Both the position numbers and the translations under genes were made by a program. Positions 6,771 to 15,350 of a stretch of DNA of 50,514 nt are shown piece by piece. The DNA lies in the IMG/VR virus record IMGVR_UViG_3300031565_000052, positions 1-50,514 of that record; one strand, 5' to 3'. The notes under the pieces were generated by a model. The model ran no database searches. It had not been told where the DNA came from and worked only from the letters and a program-made list of their open reading frames with translations. This DNA is from a virus. Within the stretch, counting starts at the first letter, position 1. Each line of letters opens with the position of its first letter.

Positions 6771-7435
6771 TTACTTATAATATTAATGTCTGTTGGGTCC
6801 AAAACCATCCTTACAGTTGATTTAATTGAGCCGCCTTCATGTGAGTCTAAAACACCGTTTACATCAACATAATCGAATGTGAACCATTCAGCTAACGCTG
6901 CTATCATATCGGTTTTTATACCCGTTTTATTAGATAAATAGTAATTAAATCTACTTAAGACCAAATCAAATTCTTTTTCATTAACACCAGCATTCAAAAA
7001 CCCTCGTTTAACCTTGCTAGTATCTATAAATCTAAATCTATCACCTGTTGCATTTATCGTAACACCGTTATTACTTCTTATTTGGGCCTTTAACACATCT
7101 TCAATTGAATTTTGGTTATCGAAAGCTCTTGATGGGTTGGCATATGTTTTAGCAACGGTATGGTTATTAGTAAAGAATACTGGGCTTCTCATTTTAAAAA
7201 CATCTCTAGTTTTTGGGACCATATCTATGTATTTAAAATATGCGTTTTCATCACCTTCAGCTCTAGCTTCTTTCATTTTTTCTTGAAGCTGGTGGTAACC
7301 TTCAAGGTCTTTGATATAATCCAATGTGGTGGTTCTAGAAGTAAAACCACCTTCTTTTCTTAATTCTCTAACATCTGGTGTTCCATGGTACCAAATATCA
7401 GAACTTTCATTGATATTTGTAAAACTTTTATTCAT
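6767..7435 (-). CDS. Putative ADP-ribosyltransferase-like protein
   Basis: A 222-residue protein with 'IWYHGTPDV' at 14-22 and 'PVFFTNNHTVAKTYANPS' at 85-102. This resembles the H-Y part of the H-Y-E ADP-ribosyltransferase fold (compare the polyvalent-protein ART family), with H17 and Y98 as candidate NAD contacts. I cannot place the catalytic Glu with certainty. The N-terminus 'MNKSFTNINES' is short and polar and could be a head-targeting peptide, though this is weak. It is followed by the DUF5661-GNAT gene with an ATGA overlap. The fold call is moderate and the activity is inference. Confidence 0.5.
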   Translation of the reverse strand: MNKSFTNINESSDIWYHGTPDVRELRKEGGFTSRTTTLDYIKDLEGYHQLQEKMKEARAEGDENAYFKYIDMVPKTRDVFKMRSPVFFTNNHTVAKTYANPSRAFDNQNSIEDVLKAQIRSNNGVTINATGDRFRFIDTSKVKRGFLNAGVNEKEFDLVLSRFNYYLSNKTGIKTDMIAALAEWFTFDYVDVNGVLDSHEGGSIKSTVRMVLDPTDINIISK

Positions 7436-7439
7436 TATT

Positions 7440-8138
7440 TTAATATGCTATTTTAGCCCAACGAGTTTTTCCGCTCCATAAGCTATCTTCTAAAATTACA
7501 AATGGTTGTTCTTTTAGAATAGCGTCACCATTACGATTTGAATTTGTACTTATACCAATAACGCCACGTCTAATACTACGTGTTGATTTGGTTGTCCATA
7601 ACCCATATTCTCTATTAATTGGTTCTATTAATATAGTTCCATTAGATTCTTGAATTTGCATGTACCCAGTTTTTCTTAATAATGCTTTAATTCTACTGAC
7701 AACATCTTCATTAATACCCTTTATTTTAACATAATCAGTGTATGATTCTAAAGTATTTGTTTGTACTGCATATTCCCAAAGGTCATCTTTTTTATTAATT
7801 GTGATTTCCCTTAATGAATCATATTTTACTTTAATTAACTCTAATTTATCTTTTTCTACTTGAAGGTTGCCTTCAGAAATTTCTAATTCTGCAACCAATT
7901 CTTCAGCTTGTCTTGTAAGACTGTCAGCAACAATTAATAATTCTTCTTTTTGGGTTAATAAAATTTCTTTTGCGTCTCTTTCAGCAACAGCTTCTTTCTT
8001 GGCATCTATTGCCAAAAATGATGCATAAAACGCAACTAAAACCAAGCAAGTAACCACTCCCCATAATATATTATTTATCAACCTACCTCTTCTGGCAGTC
8101 TTATTTGTTTCTCTAATTAAATCTTTAATATCGCTCAT
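7440..8138 (-). CDS. Membrane-anchored coiled-coil protein with SH3-like tail
   Basis: One transmembrane helix near residues 24-46 ('NILWGVVTCLVLVAFYASFL'), then a coiled coil of about 80 residues rich in Glu and Leu, then a beta-rich C-terminal region ('ILEDSLWSGKTRWAKIAY') that could be SH3-like. The architecture suits an inner-membrane protein with a periplasmic stalk, as in spanins or cell-wall-binding proteins. No lipobox or lysis motif is seen. The 8143 gene, also membrane-bound, is immediately upstream by 4 bases. A role in lysis or the envelope is inference. Confidence 0.65.
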   Translation of the reverse strand: MSDIKDLIRETNKTARRGRLINNILWGVVTCLVLVAFYASFLAIDAKKEAVAERDAKEILLTQKEELLIVADSLTRQAEELVAELEISEGNLQVEKDKLELIKVKYDSLREITINKKDDLWEYAVQTNTLESYTDYVKIKGINEDVVSRIKALLRKTGYMQIQESNGTILIEPINREYGLWTTKSTRSIRRGVIGISTNSNRNGDAILKEQPFVILEDSLWSGKTRWAKIAY

Positions 8139-8142
8139 AATC

Positions 8143-8553
8143 TTAAGTGCTAATATATACGGCTAAATCACCTTCAACCGCAATTATATCTGATTCGGAA
8201 TTAGGTATAATACCATGTTCCATTCTGGTTATTGTTTTATCAAAAACTCTCAATCCTTTTAATTTCCTTTTTTGTATTTTGGAACTATTCAATGATTTTG
8301 ATATAAATGCTACGGGCAAGGCTTCACCAATAAATCCAGCTACTGTATCCATAGATTCTGAAATTGCCTCTAATTTAGTGATTAAATCGGGTTTAAATAA
8401 AAGAATCCCACCCATTATTACCGCCATAACTACACCAACAATCATATAAATTGTATGAGTCTTAACTTGAATGTTAAGGTCTTCTTTGTAGGATTCAAGG
8501 TCATCCCTTAAATCTTCGATTAAAATTAATTGTGTTTTTGATAGAGTGCTCAT
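8143..8553 (-). CDS. Small membrane protein
   Basis: The frame is open to 8580, but the likely start is the ATG at 8553 ('MSTLSKTQLILIEDL'), because the upstream nine codons would overlap a terminator and the candidate late motif. A clear membrane helix lies at about residues 35-54 ('MIVGVVMAVIMGGILLF'), preceded by a helical charged segment. A second weakly hydrophobic segment follows. It may pair with the membrane protein encoded next. Function is not recognised; holin-like or envelope roles are possible but unproven. Confidence 0.65.
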   Translation of the reverse strand: MSTLSKTQLILIEDLRDDLESYKEDLNIQVKTHTIYMIVGVVMAVIMGGILLFKPDLITKLEAISESMDTVAGFIGEALPVAFISKSLNSSKIQKRKLKGLRVFDKTITRMEHGIIPNSESDIIAVEGDLAVYIST

Positions 8554-8555
8554 GT

Positions 8556-8566
8556 TAATAAATATA
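8556..8566 (-). promoter_or_regulatory. Candidate late promoter motif
   Basis: Minus-strand TATATTTATTA ends only two bases before the ATG at 8553, closer than at the other genes. Either the mRNA would be leaderless or translation begins downstream. Confidence 0.4.
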
Positions 8567-8595
8567 AAAAAAACTCTCATTTGTGAGAGTTTTTT
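8567..8595 (-). terminator. Intrinsic terminator after clpC-like gene
   Basis: AAACTCTCA/TGAGAGTTT stem (arms near 8571-8579 and 8584-8592), with a T-run on the minus strand. It ends the clpC-like gene, whose stop is at 8605, and abuts the next candidate promoter. Confidence 0.8.
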
Positions 8596-8604
8596 CTAGA
8601 TTTA

Positions 8605-11088
8605 TTATTTTTTTAGTATTTTAGTGATGATACCATTTTTTTTAGTGTAAGAAAGGGTTATCGTCCAACCTTCTTTCAATTTACCATCCATAATAGCATC
8701 AGTTATAGGGTCTTCAACATATTTTTGAATAGCTCTCTTAAGAGGTCTAGCACCATACTCTTTATGATATCCTTCTGTTGCTATATAATCCATGGCCGTT
8801 TTATTAACCAATAATTTATAATTTAATTCAGATATACGCTCTTTAACTTCATTTATTTCATTTTTAATTATAATGTTTATATCATCTTGACTTAATGAAT
8901 TAAAGATAATCGTTTCATCAATCCTATTTAAAAATTCTGGTTTAAATTTATCTTTTAAAGCTTTTTTGATAATATCTTCGGCCCTATTCGCTTCATCAAT
9001 TATTGTATTTCTTGTCCCATAACCGATTCCAGTACCGAATTGAGATAATTCTTTAACACCGATGTTAGATGTCATAATAATAAGAGTATTTTTAAAATCT
9101 ACTTTCCTATCATTACTATCAGTTAAATGACCTTCATCTAATAATTGTAACAACAAATTGAATATATCATCGTGTGCTTTTTCGATTTCATCAAAAAGAA
9201 TTACAGAATAAGGTTTATGTCTTACCGCTTCAGTTAATTTTCCACCTTCACCATAACCAACATAACCTGGTGGTGCCCCAATTAATTTAGACATTGCGTG
9301 CTTTTCCATGTATTCAGACATATCAACTCTAATCAATGAATCAGTATCACCGAATACGTGTTCAGCCAATACTTTAGCTAGGTATGTTTTACCAACGCCA
9401 GTTGGACCTAAAAAGATAAACGAACCAATTGGTTTATGTTTACTTCTAATACCTAATCTACTTCTTCTAATGGCTTTAGAGACTTGCTTAACTACCTTAT
9501 CTTGTCCGATAACACTAACTTTTAAATCCTTTTCAAGATTTTTAAGAGTATTGTTTTCAGTGACCGTTAATTTGGTTAATGGGATTCCTGTCATAGTAGA
9601 CACCACACTTTCAACCATATCTTTAGTAATTATAGTTCTCTTTTTGTTGTTTTTTTCTTCCCACTTATACATTAAATCATCAACCTTTACTTCATATTCT
9701 TTACGTTTATCTCTTAACGTAGCCGCATCTTCGAAATCTTGTTTGTTGATTATTTCTTTCATTTGCTCTTTCAACTCTACGATTTTGGTTTTCAACTCTT
9801 TAATTTGGGTTGGAAGTTTAATGTCAATATTAGTTGATGCACCAGCTTCATCCAAAATATCTATGGCTTTATCTGGCATTGCTCTATCTGAAATATATCT
9901 ATCAGCTAATTTAACGATAACTTCAAGTACTAAATCGCTGTATTCTACATTATGGTAATTTTCGTAATTTGTTTTAATTTGCTCAAGAATATCAAGAGTT
10001 TCTATCAATGTAGGTTCTTTAATAATAACTTGTTGGAATCTTCTTGTAAGTGCGCCATCAGTTTCTATATTTTCTCTAAATTCGTCTAATGTTGTGGCAC
10101 CAATTACTTGTATTTCACCTCTCGCTAACGCTGGTTTGAATATGTTTGAAGCATCCAATGAGCCTGATGCGTTACCAGCACCTACAAGTGTATGTAACTC
10201 ATCGATAAATAATATTATTTCAGGGTTATCTTTTAATTCTGTAAGGATAACTTTCATTCTCTCTTCAAATTGTCCACGATATTTTGTTCCAGCTACAATT
10301 GAAGCTAAATCTAATGCGTATATCTTTTTACCTAATAATGGTCTTGGTGCATCCCCAGAGTTAATCAATATAGCTAAACCTTCAATTATGGACGTTTTCC
10401 CAACACCTGGTTCACCAATTAGGACTGGGTTATTTTTCTTACGTCTAGATAAGATTGCAGTTACTCTTTTAATTTCTTCGCTTCGACCAACTACTGGGTC
10501 AATTTTACCATCACTCGCTGCTTTAGATATATCTCTGCAAAAACCATCTAACGCTGGAGTTTTAGATGAATTATCTGTTTTTAATATTTTTCTTTTAGGA
10601 TTTAAAGGAATGTTATCAAAATCATCCGTTTTATCCGCATTTTCTGGGCCATTTGTTTCTGCCATAATTTTGTTTTTAAAAATTTTATAATTTAAGTTAA
10701 GTTTCACCAACATTTTTTGTCCAGCACATTTGGTGGTCAATAGAGCTAACATGATGTGTATTTCAGTTATTTTATCATCACCCATCATTTCACGTTCCCT
10801 TTTCATTTTTTCGATAAGGTATTTGGTTTCTTTGCTTGGTAATATTTCTGTATTGTTGATATAGGCTCTACTATTGTTTATAATGTTATTTGTTAAATGA
10901 ACACTCAACTCTTCAAATAAAGCATCAATATCAAAATGTAATTTTCGCAATGTTTTTACAATTATGTTATGTTCGTGTAATATTATGGCTAACAGAATGT
11001 GTTCTGGCCTAAATTTACTATCCTCATAATCCCTAGCTTGATAAATTGCTTGTTGCATCAGCTCTTTGGCTGTTAAAGTCATGTCCAT
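8605..11088 (-). CDS. ClpC-type AAA+ protein unfoldase
   Basis: Two AAA+ modules: Walker A 'GEPGVGKT' (about 225-232) with Walker B 'LFIDELH', and 'GPTGVGKT' (about 561-568) with 'ILFDEIEKAH'. A Clp-N domain begins the protein, and a UVR-like motif ('NKQDFEDAATLRDKR') lies between the modules, as in ClpC/MecB rather than ClpB, which has a long coiled-coil M domain. The frame is open to 11142, but those codons overlap the promoter at 11113-11142, so the start is placed at ATG 11088 (827 aa). ClpC-type proteins unfold substrates for ClpP or refold them. No ClpP is seen here, so it may recruit host ClpP or act alone. A terminator follows. Confidence 0.92.
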   Translation of the reverse strand: MDMTLTAKELMQQAIYQARDYEDSKFRPEHILLAIILHEHNIIVKTLRKLHFDIDALFEELSVHLTNNIINNSRAYINNTEILPSKETKYLIEKMKREREMMGDDKITEIHIMLALLTTKCAGQKMLVKLNLNYKIFKNKIMAETNGPENADKTDDFDNIPLNPKRKILKTDNSSKTPALDGFCRDISKAASDGKIDPVVGRSEEIKRVTAILSRRKKNNPVLIGEPGVGKTSIIEGLAILINSGDAPRPLLGKKIYALDLASIVAGTKYRGQFEERMKVILTELKDNPEIILFIDELHTLVGAGNASGSLDASNIFKPALARGEIQVIGATTLDEFRENIETDGALTRRFQQVIIKEPTLIETLDILEQIKTNYENYHNVEYSDLVLEVIVKLADRYISDRAMPDKAIDILDEAGASTNIDIKLPTQIKELKTKIVELKEQMKEIINKQDFEDAATLRDKRKEYEVKVDDLMYKWEEKNNKKRTIITKDMVESVVSTMTGIPLTKLTVTENNTLKNLEKDLKVSVIGQDKVVKQVSKAIRRSRLGIRSKHKPIGSFIFLGPTGVGKTYLAKVLAEHVFGDTDSLIRVDMSEYMEKHAMSKLIGAPPGYVGYGEGGKLTEAVRHKPYSVILFDEIEKAHDDIFNLLLQLLDEGHLTDSNDRKVDFKNTLIIMTSNIGVKELSQFGTGIGYGTRNTIIDEANRAEDIIKKALKDKFKPEFLNRIDETIIFNSLSQDDINIIIKNEINEVKERISELNYKLLVNKTAMDYIATEGYHKEYGARPLKRAIQKYVEDPITDAIMDGKLKEGWTITLSYTKKNGIITKILKK

Positions 11089-11112
11089 ATAATAATTACT
11101 TTCAAATCTATA

Positions 11113-11142
11113 CAAAGATACGCAAAATTTTTTAATAAACAA
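11113..11142 (-). promoter_or_regulatory. Host-type promoter of the clpC-like gene
   Basis: Minus strand TTG (11142-11140), a 19-base spacer and TATCTTTG (11120-11113), an exact TAnnTTTG, 24 bases before the ATG at 11088. It overlaps the shadow N-terminal extension of the frame. Confidence 0.7.
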
Positions 11143-11143
11143 G

Positions 11144-11174
11144 TTGTTTTTTCATTTTTTTTGTAGTATAATTG
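11144..11174 (+). promoter_or_regulatory. Divergent host-type promoter
   Basis: TTG (11144-11146), a 20-base spacer and TATAATTG (11167-11174), one mismatch from TAnnTTTG. It lies 26 bases before the ATG at 11201 and back-to-back with the clpC promoter. Confidence 0.5.
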
Positions 11175-11200
11175 TATAACTAAATAAAAAACAAATAGAT

Positions 11201-11620
11201 ATGTTAATTGAAAAACAAGTAAAAGGGGATGTAGTGACTAGTCATTACAACTCATCGAATTTATTGGTTTCGGAATACAACCAATTAAAAAAAGAACTAA
11301 TTATCACATTCAAGAACGGTGGTAAATATAAGTACTCAGGTGTGCCAGCAACTGATTATATAAGATTTGAAATGGCCGATAGTCAAGGTAAATTATTAAA
11401 TTCTGCAATCAAACCTAACTATCCGTATGAAAAACTTAGTGATATTGATGTTAATGAATTGACAAAGAAAATCAATGAAATCAAAGAAGGTAATTTAAGA
11501 ACTTTTCAAGAAGATATTAAAACTGATATGCGTAATCTTGGAAGTAAGACTGGTTTTGATTTGGTATTGGCTAAAAACATTAATGACCAATTGACTTCAT
11601 ATTTTGAAAAATTAAACTAA
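11201..11620 (+). CDS. KTSC-domain protein
   Basis: The first 75 residues match the KTSC domain: 'VVTSHYNSSNLLVSEYN', then 'ITFKNGGKYKYSGVPATDY' and 'ADSQGKLLNSAIKPNY'. The domain is widespread in phages and bacteria and has been proposed to bind nucleic acid or regulate RNA-related enzymes; its precise role is not established. The C-terminal 60 residues are helical. It is the first gene of a plus-strand operon running to the thymidylate synthase and is read from the promoter at 11144-11174. Confidence 0.8.
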   Translation: MLIEKQVKGDVVTSHYNSSNLLVSEYNQLKKELIITFKNGGKYKYSGVPATDYIRFEMADSQGKLLNSAIKPNYPYEKLSDIDVNELTKKINEIKEGNLRTFQEDIKTDMRNLGSKTGFDLVLAKNINDQLTSYFEKLN

Positions 11621-11624
11621 TATT

Positions 11625-11939
11625 ATGGACGGTTGGTATTACCAATATTTAAAAGATGAAAAACTTCATTATTTAACAGAAGTTCACCCAGAAGATGGTA
11701 TTTTGGGTGAACTTTTTTTTGAATCTACTGAAGAATTTCTAGACTACACCGAAAAAAATAACATTACTTTTAATGGCGAAATTGATGCTGAAGTATTTCT
11801 TGGTGAACTTTTAACTAAAGAAATAGAAATTCAATTTGATAAAGAACATGGTGAAGGTGCTTATAAAGGAATGGTAGATTTAAGAGATGAACTAATGGTT
11901 GAAGAACTTAAAAAATTAATTAAAGATAAAAATGAATAG
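11625..11939 (+). CDS. Hypothetical acidic protein, 104 aa
   Basis: Not recognised. Strongly acidic, beginning 'MDGWYYQYLKDEKLHYLTEV'. It starts 4 bases after the KTSC gene, and its last codons overlap the next ATG (11932). No membrane segment. Probably a small cytoplasmic accessory protein of the operon. Confidence 0.75.
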   Translation: MDGWYYQYLKDEKLHYLTEVHPEDGILGELFFESTEEFLDYTEKNNITFNGEIDAEVFLGELLTKEIEIQFDKEHGEGAYKGMVDLRDELMVEELKKLIKDKNE

Positions 11940-12201
11940 TTTAATTATTTGTGGTGTTATAGGGTTATTTATAGGGTTATTTTATTTAATTAAAAAAATA
12001 ATGAAACCTTGGGATGATTTGGATAAATCTATGTTTGAATTGACTAAAATTTCACATATTTTGGATATGACGTTGACTATAGAAGAACTTAAAGAGTATA
12101 TTAAAAAATTGGATGAGAATTATGATACTGAATATATTAACCATTATGAAAATATGATTATTGGTTATGAAAACAGAATTAAAAATTTAGAAGAATTATG
12201 A
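11932..12201 (+). CDS. Small membrane protein with cytoplasmic helix
   Basis: Residues 3-20 form a membrane helix ('LIICGVIGLFIGLFYLI') followed by a basic KK stop-transfer. The remaining 65 residues are acidic and helical, predicted to face the cytoplasm by the positive-inside rule. The start overlaps the preceding stop and its own TGA overlaps the next ATG (ATGA at 12198). No known family is recognised. Confidence 0.7.
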   Translation: MNSLIICGVIGLFIGLFYLIKKIMKPWDDLDKSMFELTKISHILDMTLTIEELKEYIKKLDENYDTEYINHYENMIIGYENRIKNLEEL

Positions 12202-12620
12202 GTAACGAAAATTGGAAAAAAGGTAAAGCTGAGGCTGCAATGCTAGAATATGAGAAAAAGCGCATGGATGAAGCTAAAAAAAGATTGGCAGAAAAACGTC
12301 AAAGGGAAGAGTTAAACAAATTAGTAGAGAAAACTAAAGAGGAAGAAGAATGGCCTGAAGACCATAAGTTAAGTACTATAACTCATGGTATTATTGTAGT
12401 AGACCCTGAAAGTGTTGATGAAGATGATAACCTTGAAATCCTTCATTTTGTTGGTTATTGGGAGGAACCTGATGATGCGGCAGCTGATGAATTACGAAAA
12501 GAATTAATGGAAGACGAAGAATTAGGGTTAACTGATATTATAGGTAGGTGTGATTTATTAATGGCACCTGATGATATTGTTGAACACTGGAGAAATATAG
12601 GTCTTGAAGATGGGGTATAA
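12198..12620 (+). CDS. Hypothetical protein with N-terminal coiled coil
   Basis: Not recognised. The first 50 residues are a highly charged helix ('KKRMDEAKKRLAEKRQREEL') likely to form a coiled coil. The rest is acidic with a beta-strand pattern ('HGIIVVDPESVDEDDNLEIL'). It is coupled to its upstream gene by ATGA and overlaps the following gene's start. Confidence 0.75.
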   Translation: MSNENWKKGKAEAAMLEYEKKRMDEAKKRLAEKRQREELNKLVEKTKEEEEWPEDHKLSTITHGIIVVDPESVDEDDNLEILHFVGYWEEPDDAAADELRKELMEDEELGLTDIIGRCDLLMAPDDIVEHWRNIGLEDGV

Positions 12621-12918
12621 TGAAGAACATAATAGCATTGCGGTGAGTGTTGAAGTTATAACTGATGAAACTGGTAAATCCATTGTTAATGTATTAACCC
12701 CAAAGAGTCAAAAAGAATTAAATGTTAGGCAAATGGTTCATACTCTTATTGGTGGTGTAACGTTATTAGTTAAATCATGTGAAAATAATGATTTAGGTAT
12801 TAAAGACCATGAATTAATGAGAGAAATATATACTCATTTAGAAGATTGTTTTATTAGTGACGAATTTGCTGATGCAAAATCATTTATTGAGGAAAATAAA
12901 AAATTAAGAAATGGATAA
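12610..12918 (+). CDS. Hypothetical protein, about 102 aa
   Basis: Not recognised. The frame can begin at TTG 12604, but ATG 12610 ('MGYNEEHNSIAVSVEVITDE') inside the 3' end of the upstream gene is the more likely start. A short beta region is followed by helices. It overlaps the next gene by 8 bases. A mid-operon accessory protein. Confidence 0.75.
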   Translation: MGYNEEHNSIAVSVEVITDETGKSIVNVLTPKSQKELNVRQMVHTLIGGVTLLVKSCENNDLGIKDHELMREIYTHLEDCFISDEFADAKSFIEENKKLRNG

Positions 12919-13516
12919 ATTAGAAGATTGCAAAGAAATTAAGTGTGATAGAGTTGGAACAGTTACGTTAGTTGCTTATTTTAGTGATAAATTCCCTATG
13001 GAAAACGGCAATTGTTTTTCAATGGTCGAAGTAGGCACTGATAATTATTACAAGATAATCAATTTTAATCACGAAAATTTAGAAGAGTTATTAAAAAGAG
13101 AAATTATTGACTTTCCCTTGAATGTTATTATATTAGGTGGTAGAACGGCAATTATGGCTGATGAACGAATCCCATTGGATTGGTATAGTGATAGATTTTG
13201 TAGTGTTTGTACACCAGTAGATTATTTACCAACCCCACAAAAATTGGAAAGGTTGATTGATATTAAAACTGGTGCGTTGGTTGAAACGGCTAAATATAAC
13301 TGTTTAAATACAGGAAAACGAGTTAGATTAGAACCATTACCAACAGGACCAATTACGGTTCCATGGACAATCACCATAGAAGAACCAACCGATTTAACAA
13401 GTTATGGGTATGTCCCAACAAAAGCGATTATGACAAAATTTGCGAATAAGTTGGTTAATGATACAAAATATTGGGGTATCTCTATTGATTTCCCAACTAA
13501 TGATGAAGAAGAATAA
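12911..13516 (+). CDS. Hypothetical protein, 201 aa
   Basis: Not recognised. Mixed alpha/beta, with 'LNVIILGGRTAIMADERIPLD' as a notable hydrophobic strand plus glycine turn in the middle and a proline-rich segment after residue 125. There are four Cys but no clear zinc pattern. The start overlaps the upstream stop, and the 3' end overlaps the SLOG-type gene start by 17 bases. Cytoplasmic by composition. Confidence 0.75.
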   Translation: MDKLEDCKEIKCDRVGTVTLVAYFSDKFPMENGNCFSMVEVGTDNYYKIINFNHENLEELLKREIIDFPLNVIILGGRTAIMADERIPLDWYSDRFCSVCTPVDYLPTPQKLERLIDIKTGALVETAKYNCLNTGKRVRLEPLPTGPITVPWTITIEEPTDLTSYGYVPTKAIMTKFANKLVNDTKYWGISIDFPTNDEEE

Positions 13517-14072
13517 TTACATTAATCATAGTGGAGGTTGCATTGGTGCCGATATGACTTGGGAAACCGAAGGGTTGAAATATGGAGTGGAAAGTATTTC
13601 ATATTCATTTCATAACCATATTCAATATTCTTATAACCAAAAAAAATTAAGTACAGCCGAATTAAAAGAAGGGTGGGAACATGTGATGATTGCTGAAAAA
13701 ACATTACAACGTAATTTCACTATAAAAGAATCTTTTTATGTAAGAAATTTGGTGTCAAGAAACTGGTTTCAAGTTAAAAACGCTGACGCAATTATGGCTG
13801 TAAGTGCATTTGAAGATGATTCTCATGTTCGAGTTAAAGGTGGTACTGGGTGGTCAGTTCAAATGGGTATAGATAATAAAAAACTTATTTATTTTTATGA
13901 CCAAGAACTTTGTAAATGGTATTGGTATGATTATAATATAGATAAATTTTCTGAATTGGGTGGAATCCCAAAACTAAAAGAAAACTTTGCTGGGATTGGT
14001 TCAGCAAAATTAAATGAAAATGGGGTTAAGGCAATTAAAGATGTATACGAAGCAAACTTAAAATATGAATAA
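13500..14072 (+). CDS. SLOG/Rossmann-like nucleotide-binding protein
   Basis: The frame is open from 13440, but the likely start is ATG 13500 or 13503, overlapping the upstream stop, because the conserved fold begins immediately: 'NHSGGCIGADMTWETEG' is the glycine-rich loop of SLOG-type (DprA/YspA-like) proteins. Further on, 'ADAIMAVSAFE' and 'VKGGTGWSVQMGIDNKKLIYFYD' form the second half of the nucleotide-binding site. SLOG proteins sense or process nucleotide-derived ligands. The specific ligand here is unknown, but the place directly before thymidylate synthase (overlap 8 bases) is suggestive of nucleotide metabolism. Confidence 0.7.
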   Translation: MMKKNNYINHSGGCIGADMTWETEGLKYGVESISYSFHNHIQYSYNQKKLSTAELKEGWEHVMIAEKTLQRNFTIKESFYVRNLVSRNWFQVKNADAIMAVSAFEDDSHVRVKGGTGWSVQMGIDNKKLIYFYDQELCKWYWYDYNIDKFSELGGIPKLKENFAGIGSAKLNENGVKAIKDVYEANLKYE

Positions 14073-15336
14073 ACTAGACGAACAATATATAATCTTACTT
14101 CAAGATATTATTGATAATGGGACTGAGAAAGTTACTAGAAATGGGGGAACCAAATCTGTATTCGGTAGACAAATAAGACATAATATGTCAGAAGGGTTTC
14201 CTTTATTAACCACCAAGAAAATGCCATTTAAAACAATAGCAACGGAATTATTATGGTTTTTAAATGGTGAAACGAACATCAAATGGTTACTAGACCGTGG
14301 ATGTAATATTTGGAATGGGGATTGTTACAAGAATTATTTGAATAAAATGAGTGAACACTATGCGAATGGTGGTGATATATTTGATAAAGAAGGGTTTATT
14401 TACAATATTAAAACCGATAATGAGTTTTCAGATAAGTGGGGAGAAATGGGCCCAATATACGGCAAACAATGGAGAGATTGGGATGAAGATACTAGTGGTA
14501 TTGACCAAATTAAAAACTTAATAGAACAACTTAAAACTAATCCAGATTCAAGACGTTTAATGGTTACTGCGTGGAATCCAACATATATACCACACATGGT
14601 TCTTCCACCTTGTCATTATGCATTCCAAGTTTATACAAGAGAGTTGAGTTTAGATGAAAGAAATGATTTACTATATAAAAAAATAGATGGAAATCATAAA
14701 AGAGAAGATTGTTTTAGCGACAAGGAATTTGAAAGAGAAACACTTCAAGACTGTAAAGCATTTAACATCCCAGCCAGAGCAATCTCACTAATGTGGAATC
14801 AACGTTCAGTAGACACATTTTTAGGTTTACCATTCAACATAGCTTCTTATGGGTTATTATTAGAAATAATTGCAAAAGAAGTTAATATGGTTCCTGATGA
14901 GTTAATTGGTAATCTTGGTGATACACATTTATATTTAAATCATATTAAACAAGCTACACAACAAATGGGTTCTGAAATAAGTGATAAACAGTTAAATGCG
15001 TTACTTAGAGAATTTGATGAAGAATCATTTGAAACATTTATTATCGCCAAAAAATTGAAGCAAGATGCTATAGCAAAGCAAGAGTATGAAAGGGCGGCTA
15101 CAGAAAGAGATATTGAAAGAGCGGCTAAAAAGAGATTGGCTGAAATAGACTTACCTTTACATGATAGGGTGCCATTTGAATTGCCGACATTAAAAATAAA
15201 GGCTTATACCGATAATGGTATGATTAAGCCTAAATTATTACCTGAAGAAGGTGACGAAGCTTTTTATGAAGTTAGTGATTTTATATTAGAAAATTATAAA
15301 TCACACCCACCAATTAAAGCACCCTTATCAAATTAA
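14065..15336 (+). CDS. thyA: Thymidylate synthase ThyA with two insertions
   Basis: Converts dUMP to dTMP using methylene-tetrahydrofolate. The ThyA core is complete: 'TELLWFLNGETNIKWL' (60-75), 'GPIYGKQWRDW' (129-139), the phosphate-binding 'SRRLMVTAWNP' with R163/R164, catalytic C183 in 'LPPCHYAFQVY', 'NQRSVDTFLGLPFNIASY' (245-262) and 'GDTHLYLNH' (285-293). At 423 residues it is far longer than the roughly 264 of E. coli. One insertion lies at about 192-238, and a second, helical one at about 299-364 contains a UVR-like stretch ('QEYERAATERDIERAAKKR'). It is the last gene of the plus-strand operon from 11201. Active-site conservation suggests a working enzyme supplying dTMP for phage DNA. 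Confidence 0.95.
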   Translation: MNKLDEQYIILLQDIIDNGTEKVTRNGGTKSVFGRQIRHNMSEGFPLLTTKKMPFKTIATELLWFLNGETNIKWLLDRGCNIWNGDCYKNYLNKMSEHYANGGDIFDKEGFIYNIKTDNEFSDKWGEMGPIYGKQWRDWDEDTSGIDQIKNLIEQLKTNPDSRRLMVTAWNPTYIPHMVLPPCHYAFQVYTRELSLDERNDLLYKKIDGNHKREDCFSDKEFERETLQDCKAFNIPARAISLMWNQRSVDTFLGLPFNIASYGLLLEIIAKEVNMVPDELIGNLGDTHLYLNHIKQATQQMGSEISDKQLNALLREFDEESFETFIIAKKLKQDAIAKQEYERAATERDIERAAKKRLAEIDLPLHDRVPFELPTLKIKAYTDNGMIKPKLLPEEGDEAFYEVSDFILENYKSHPPIKAPLSN

Positions 15337-15350
15337 AAAATCACTTATTC

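Noticed and set aside
8554-8580. N-terminal extension of the 8143 gene to 8580
   Set aside because: The nine extra codons would run through the terminator arm and the candidate promoter; the ATG at 8553 gives a normal N-terminus.
9308-10690. Two long plus-strand open frames (9308-9958, 10094-10690)
   Set aside because: They lie antisense to the clpC-like AAA+ modules, whose motifs are unambiguous; their translations are low-complexity Ser/Leu-rich shadows.
11089-11142. N-terminal extension of the clpC-like gene to 11142
   Set aside because: It overlaps an exact host-type promoter and encodes residues unlike the Clp N-domain start; ATG 11088 is preferred.
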